From an uncultured Clostridia bacterium (GTDB lineage: Bacteria; Bacillota; Clostridia; TANB77; CAG-508), in NCBI GenBank assembly GCA_944386335.1, contig CALXAQ010000103.1, forward strand, positions 1 through 8,824: 8,824 bases of DNA, given 5' to 3'. Below the pieces are notes generated by a model that had not been told where the DNA came from, ran no database searches, and saw only the letters and a program-made list of their open reading frames with translations. Shown here piece after piece: positions 5,502-8,824 of this stretch. Both the position numbers and the translations under genes were made by a program. Within the stretch, counting starts at the first letter, position 1. Each line of letters begins with the position of its first letter.

Positions 5502-6446
5502 TTGAAATTTGAGCATAAACCAGTCCTATTAGCAGAGTGTATAGAAGGGTTACAGATAAAACCAGATGGCATTTATGTGGATGGAACATTGGGAGGCGGA
5601 GGACACAGTAAAGAAATTGCCAAGAGACTTTCTGCAAAGGGAAAATTAATAGGAATTGATAGAGATGAAGAAGCCTTGAAAGCGGCTAGAGAAAATTTAA
5701 AAGAATTTTCTAACATTATTTATGTACATGGAAATCATGATGAAATACAAGATATTTTACATACATTAGACATACAAAAAGTAGATGGAATTTTGTTAGA
5801 CTTAGGAGTTTCTTCTTACCAATTAGATGAAAGAGCAAGAGGTTTTAGCTACATGGGAGAAGCAAAATTAGATATGAGAATGGATAGAACACAAAGATTA
5901 ACAGCTTATGATGTGGTGAATACTTATCCAGAGGAAAAATTAATACAAATTTTGCGAGAATATGGAGAAGAAAAGTTTTCAAAGCAAATAGTAAAAAGTA
6001 TAATAGAAATACGAAAGAAGAAACCTATAGAAACAACAATGGAATTGGTAAACATTATAGAAAATTCTATACCTAGAGCAAAGCAAAAAGAAGGACATCT
6101 AGCTAAAAGAACTTTTCAAGCAATTAGAATAGAAGTAAATAATGAAATAGAACCATTATTTATTACTGTAAAACAATCTATACAATGCTTAAAAGAAAAA
6201 GGGAGATTGTGTGTAATAACCTTTCATTCTCTAGAAGATAGAAATGTAAAAAAAGCAATGATAGAAGCAGAAGGTATATGTACCTGTCCTAAAGATTTAC
6301 CTTATTGTGTATGTGGCTGTAAATCAGAGGGGAGAATGGTAAATAAAAAACCAATAGAAGCAAGCATAGAAGAACAAAGGGAAAATACAAGAGCCAAAAG
6401 TGCAAAATTAAGAGTTTTTGAAAAAGCAGAAACAAAAGAAAGGTAG
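5502..6446 (+). CDS. rsmH: 16S rRNA (cytosine(1402)-N4)-methyltransferase RsmH (MraW)
   Basis: RsmH adds the N4-methyl group to C1402 of 16S rRNA in the ribosomal P site, using S-adenosylmethionine. From the TTG start it is 314 residues, normal for the family. The N terminus MKFEHKPVLLAECIEGL is the standard RsmH beginning. The SAM-binding loop is DGTLGGGGHS (27-36), the acidic residue of the next strand is in GIDRDEEAL (from 51), and DGILLDLGVSS is followed by the family signature DERARGFSYM. The C-terminal half has CVITFHSLEDRNVKK and the Cys-rich CTCPKDLPYCVCG typical of RsmH. An in-frame ATG at 5469 would add 11 residues but overlaps the promoter and lacks a ribosome binding site. The stop overlaps the ftsL ribosome binding site, so the two are probably translationally coupled. 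Confidence 0.97.
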   Translation: MKFEHKPVLLAECIEGLQIKPDGIYVDGTLGGGGHSKEIAKRLSAKGKLIGIDRDEEALKAARENLKEFSNIIYVHGNHDEIQDILHTLDIQKVDGILLDLGVSSYQLDERARGFSYMGEAKLDMRMDRTQRLTAYDVVNTYPEEKLIQILREYGEEKFSKQIVKSIIEIRKKKPIETTMELVNIIENSIPRAKQKEGHLAKRTFQAIRIEVNNEIEPLFITVKQSIQCLKEKGRLCVITFHSLEDRNVKKAMIEAEGICTCPKDLPYCVCGCKSEGRMVNKKPIEASIEEQRENTRAKSAKLRVFEKAETKER

Positions 6447-6457
6447 GTGAGAGAACA

Positions 6458-6991
6458 ATGGCATATGGACCAAGATATCAATATGAAACTAGCCCTAGAA
6501 AAGTACAACCTGAATATGAACTACCACAAGAAAAAATAAAAGAAAAAAGTAAACAGACTAAGGGAAAAATCAAAAAACGTGTATATACAAAAAATAAGAA
6601 AAAAACAAAATGGAAAGTACATATGAGACCAAAAGCCAAGGTAGTAGTATATATAGCGTTAGGATTTATTGTTCTTTTTGCCATTAGTTATCAAAACTCA
6701 CTTATTACAGAAAGTTTTAATGAAAAAGAAGCATTGAAAAAAAACTTAGCTACTATTGAAAAAGAAAATGAACAGCTAAAAGTAAATATAGAAAATAGTC
6801 TAAATCTTACCAATATAGAACAATTAGCAAAAGAAAGACTAGGTATGCAGAAATTAGATAATAGTCAAAAAGTGTATATCAATTTGGATAAAAAAGATTA
6901 TGTACAATCAGCAACAGAAGAAGTAGTAATAGAACAAGAGAAAACTTGGTGGGAAAAAATAATAGAAGTGTTAACACAAAATATAAAATAG
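6458..6991 (+). CDS. ftsL: Cell division protein FtsL (FtsL/DivIC family)
   Basis: FtsL is a bitopic membrane protein that joins FtsB/DivIC and FtsQ/DivIB at the septum and helps activate the FtsW-class B PBP pair. The 177 residues comprise a long cytoplasmic region rich in Lys, Gln and Tyr (1-60), one membrane helix (about 61-79), then an outside coiled coil (about 88-115) rich in Glu, Lys and Asn. The ending IEQLAKERLGMQKLDNSQKVYI (from 120) is the typical FtsL/DivIC signature. A further acidic tail with a WWEKI segment follows. The start ATG 6458 has AGGTGAG (6445-6451) overlapping the rsmH stop. Position between rsmH and a class B PBP favours FtsL over DivIC. The cytoplasmic tail is longer than in the short enterobacterial proteins. 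Confidence 0.87.
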   Translation: MAYGPRYQYETSPRKVQPEYELPQEKIKEKSKQTKGKIKKRVYTKNKKKTKWKVHMRPKAKVVVYIALGFIVLFAISYQNSLITESFNEKEALKKNLATIEKENEQLKVNIENSLNLTNIEQLAKERLGMQKLDNSQKVYINLDKKDYVQSATEEVVIEQEKTWWEKIIEVLTQNIK

Positions 6992-7030
6992 AATATAAGA
7001 ACCAGAGAGGTAATTATATTCTATTTTTTT
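6985..7030 (+). terminator. AT-rich intrinsic terminator at the ftsL stop codon
   Basis: AAAATAGAATATAA (6985-6998) is the exact reverse complement of the right arm (7014-7027). The pair forms a 14-bp AT-rich stem with a 15-nt loop, inside which ACC/GGT can pair (7001-7003 with 7009-7011). A run of seven T residues (7024-7030) overlaps the arm. The left arm contains the ftsL TAG, so ribosomes finishing ftsL would cover it. The stem is weak because it has only two G-C pairs, so termination may be partial. Confidence 0.6.
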
Positions 7031-7090
7031 GCTTAAGTCATAAAATATCATTTTTAAAATACAAATAAAATAAGAAAATATTTTAGAAAT

Positions 7091-7095
7091 GAGGG
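7091..7095 (+). promoter_or_regulatory. Ribosome binding site favouring a TTG start for the PBP gene
   Basis: GAGGG ends 1 nt before ATG 7097 but 7 nt before the in-frame TTG 7103. Only the second spacing suits initiation. TTG and GTG starts are also used by rsmH and mraZ. The difference is two residues (MKL versus M). Confidence 0.5.
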
Positions 7096-7102
7096 AATGA
7101 AA

Positions 7103-8596
7103 TTGAGAAAAATAGATGGAATAGAAATAAAAAAGAAAAGGACAGAACAGCAAAAATTGAAAGAAAAAATAGAAAGGAAAGTGAGAAAGGAAAATAGAAA
7201 TAAAGAGATAGAAAGATGGAGAAAACGAAAACCAATCAATTTTAAAAAACTAGGTAAAAAAGAAGTAAAGAGAGAAGAAAATATAGGAAATATTACCAGA
7301 AAAAAAAGAATGCAATGGGAATTGATAATTGCACTTAGCATTTTAATAGCTTTACTTACAAGAGTTGGTTATATTCAGCTTGTACAAGGGGAAGAATTGC
7401 AATCCATGGCTTATGTACAACAAACATTAGATAGAAAAATTAATCCTAAAAGAGGAACAATTTATGATGCAACAGGAAAAGTACAATTGGCAGTGAGTGC
7501 GACTGTACAAACGATTACAGTGAATCCTGTTAATATAGCAAAAGAAGATAAAGAAAAAGTAGCCAAGGCACTTTCTGATATTTTTAATTTGGATTATGAA
7601 ACCGTATTAAAAAAAGTAAAAAAGAATAGTTCTATAGAGACTATTATTAAAAAAGTAGAAAAAGAGAAGGCAGATACACTTCGTATATGGATGCAAGAAA
7701 ATGGCATAGAAACAGGAATTAATATAGATGAGGATACAAAAAGATATTATCCGTATAATAATTTAGCATCACAAGTAATAGGTTTTTGTGGAAGTGATAA
7801 CCAGGGACTAGATGGAATAGAAGCAATTTATGAGAAAGAACTAAAAGGAGAAAAAGGAAGTATTACTAAAATGACAGATGCTAAAGGCGGAGATATTAGT
7901 AGTGCAGAAGAAAATTATGAACCTGCTGTAGACGGAAATGACTTAATTCTGAGTATAGATAGTACTATACAAGGAATTGCAGAAAAATATTTACAAGAAG
8001 CCTGTATAGATAATGTTTGTACAGATGGAGGAAATATTATTATTATGAATCCGAAAAATGGAGATATATTAGCGATGGCAGGATATCCAAATTACAATCT
8101 AAATGAACCGTATTCACCGAATACAGATGAATTAAAGCTGACATGGGATACACTAACAGGAGAAGAAAAAAGTAAGAATCTACAAGCAATGTGGAGAAAT
8201 AAAGCAATATCAGATACCTATGAGCCAGGTTCTACGTTTAAACTAGTAACAGCGTCTGCATCCTTAGAAGAAGGAATAACAACTACAGATAAGGAGGGGG
8301 AGTTTTGTTGCAGCGGATCTATTGAAATAGCAGGAGTTAGAATGAAATGTTGGAGATATTATAGACCACATGGAGCAGAGAGTTTGAGACAGGCACTTAT
8401 GAATTCATGCAACCCTGTGTTTATAGGACTAGGTCAAAAATTAGGAGTGCAGACTTATTATAGTTATTTGAATAAATTTGGTTTTCTACGAAAAACAGGC
8501 ATTGACCTGCCGGGAGAGGCAAAGGGAATTTTTTTAGCAGAAAATAAGGTAGGGCCTGTAGAACTTCGGAACTATTGCCTTTGGGCAAAGATTTGA
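7103..8596 (+). CDS. Class B penicillin-binding protein (FtsI/SpoVD type), frameshifted; part before the break
   Basis: This is the cluster copy of the transpeptidase that works with FtsL at the septum. Numbering from the in-frame ATG at 7097 (two residues before the preferred TTG), a very Lys/Arg-rich cytoplasmic tail (1-72) precedes a membrane anchor (about 74-91), the dimerisation domain from NPKRGTIYD (116-124), and the transpeptidase domain with S379-TF-K382 and S437-C-N439. After VGPVEL (485-490) the frame reads RNYCLWAKI and stops at 8596. The family continues here with an (A/G)T-(M/I)-x-FGQ motif. Deleting one base near 8567 restores GTIAFGQRFEVTPLQ and an open frame to the window edge. 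The predicted truncated product would lack the KTG motif and be inactive. The start, gene order and first 490 residues look intact. A weak promoter may lie at 7033-7060 (TTAAGT, 16 bp, TAAAAT). Confidence 0.88.
   Translation: MRKIDGIEIKKKRTEQQKLKEKIERKVRKENRNKEIERWRKRKPINFKKLGKKEVKREENIGNITRKKRMQWELIIALSILIALLTRVGYIQLVQGEELQSMAYVQQTLDRKINPKRGTIYDATGKVQLAVSATVQTITVNPVNIAKEDKEKVAKALSDIFNLDYETVLKKVKKNSSIETIIKKVEKEKADTLRIWMQENGIETGINIDEDTKRYYPYNNLASQVIGFCGSDNQGLDGIEAIYEKELKGEKGSITKMTDAKGGDISSAEENYEPAVDGNDLILSIDSTIQGIAEKYLQEACIDNVCTDGGNIIIMNPKNGDILAMAGYPNYNLNEPYSPNTDELKLTWDTLTGEEKSKNLQAMWRNKAISDTYEPGSTFKLVTASASLEEGITTTDKEGEFCCSGSIEIAGVRMKCWRYYRPHGAESLRQALMNSCNPVFIGLGQKLGVQTYYSYLNKFGFLRKTGIDLPGEAKGIFLAENKVGPVELRNYCLWAKI
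8561..8570 (+). other. Site of one-base insertion (frameshift) in the PBP gene
   Basis: The plus copy reads GAACTTCGGAACTATTGCC, whereas the paralogue on the minus strand reads GAACTTGCTACTATGTCC between the same conserved flanks, one base shorter. The extra base is most simply the C at 8567. The resulting CGG is the only in-frame CGG Arg codon I noticed in the genes of this window, consistent with the downstream frame being artificial. Confidence 0.8.
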
Positions 8597-8824
8597 AGTA
8601 ACACCTTTGCAAATGATTACAATGGTATCTACGATTGCTAACGGAGGTACTTATATACAGCCAAGGATTGTCAAAGCCATTGTGGATAGTCAAACAGAAG
8701 AGAAAAGAGAAATAGAAGTAATTAAAAAAGATAGAGTTATTTCAGAAGAAACTGCTCAAGGAGTGTTGAGTATGATGGAAAGTGTAGTAGCAGAAGGGAC
8801 AGGAAAAAATGCACAAGTGAAAGG
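8568..8824 (+). CDS. Continuation of the class B PBP in the shifted frame, cut by the window end
   Basis: From GGA at 8568 the frame is open to the right edge for about 85 codons and reads GTIAFGQRFEVTPLQMITMVSTIANGG and so on. This aligns without gaps to the minus-strand PBP (ATMSFGQRFTITPLQLITAVSSIAND, from residue 461) and goes on to SMMESVVAEGTGKNAQVK, just ahead of where the KTG motif should be. It is therefore the rest of the same transpeptidase domain and not a separate gene; it has no start codon context of its own. Codon use is the same as upstream. KTG and any PASTA domains lie beyond the window. Confidence 0.85.

Noticed and set aside
5130..5572. Open frames on the minus strand across the mraZ-rsmH gap, rich in Phe, Leu, Cys and Tyr
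   Set aside because: They are the mirror of A-rich plus-strand DNA, show low complexity and no recognisable domain, and overlap real genes at both ends.
7054..7341. Minus-strand open frame opposite the basic N-terminal tail of the PBP
   Set aside because: It is the complement of Lys/Arg-rich codons, and the plus-strand gene is certain from its motifs.

Overview
The window is AT-rich, with a strong preference for A/T-ending codons (AGA for Arg, ATA for Ile), Gram-positive Shine-Dalgarno sites (AGGAAGGA, AGGAGGTG) and several GTG/TTG starts. With the mraZ-rsmH-ftsL-PBP gene order and a SpoVD/FtsI-type PBP carrying PASTA domains, this points to a low-GC Firmicute, most likely an anaerobic clostridial lineage. 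The species cannot be told from the sequence alone.

Layout. (1) 2-310 is the 3' end of a short-chain dehydrogenase gene, followed by a perfect-core palindrome (311-339) and a terminator hairpin (390-430) that lies between it and the convergent next gene. (2) 428-2716 on the minus strand is a complete class B penicillin-binding protein with two PASTA domains. (3) A 134-bp divergent intergenic region carries two back-to-back promoters whose -35 elements overlap. (4) rsmA (16S rRNA dimethyltransferase) and a membrane-anchored sortase run rightwards, and the sortase is closed by a strong terminator. A second palindrome follows directly. (5) The division and cell-wall cluster starts at 4654 with a good promoter and three AAGTGG direct repeats 10 bp apart (probable MraZ autoregulatory boxes), then mraZ. 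An unusually long gap of 327 bp follows, holding iteron-like repeats and a palindrome-covered promoter. Then come rsmH, ftsL, an AT-rich terminator, and a second class B PBP that runs off the window.

How the genes fit together. MraZ probably represses its own promoter. RsmH modifies 16S rRNA, and FtsL plus the class B PBP form part of the septal peptidoglycan machinery. The minus-strand PBP is a close paralogue of the one in the cluster, so the window carries two SpoVD/FtsI-like transpeptidases about 4.4 kb apart on opposite strands. The cluster copy has a one-base insertion near 8567 that breaks the reading frame just after the SxN motif. The downstream frame stays open and well conserved, so this is either a very recent lesion, a sequence error or, less likely, recoding.

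I see no CRISPR array, tRNA, rRNA, transposase gene or phage gene. No clearly new multi-gene system is present. The points worth attention are regulatory and structural: the frameshift, the PBP duplication, the repeat array and palindromic operator between mraZ and rsmH, and the two GGGAC-containing palindromes.
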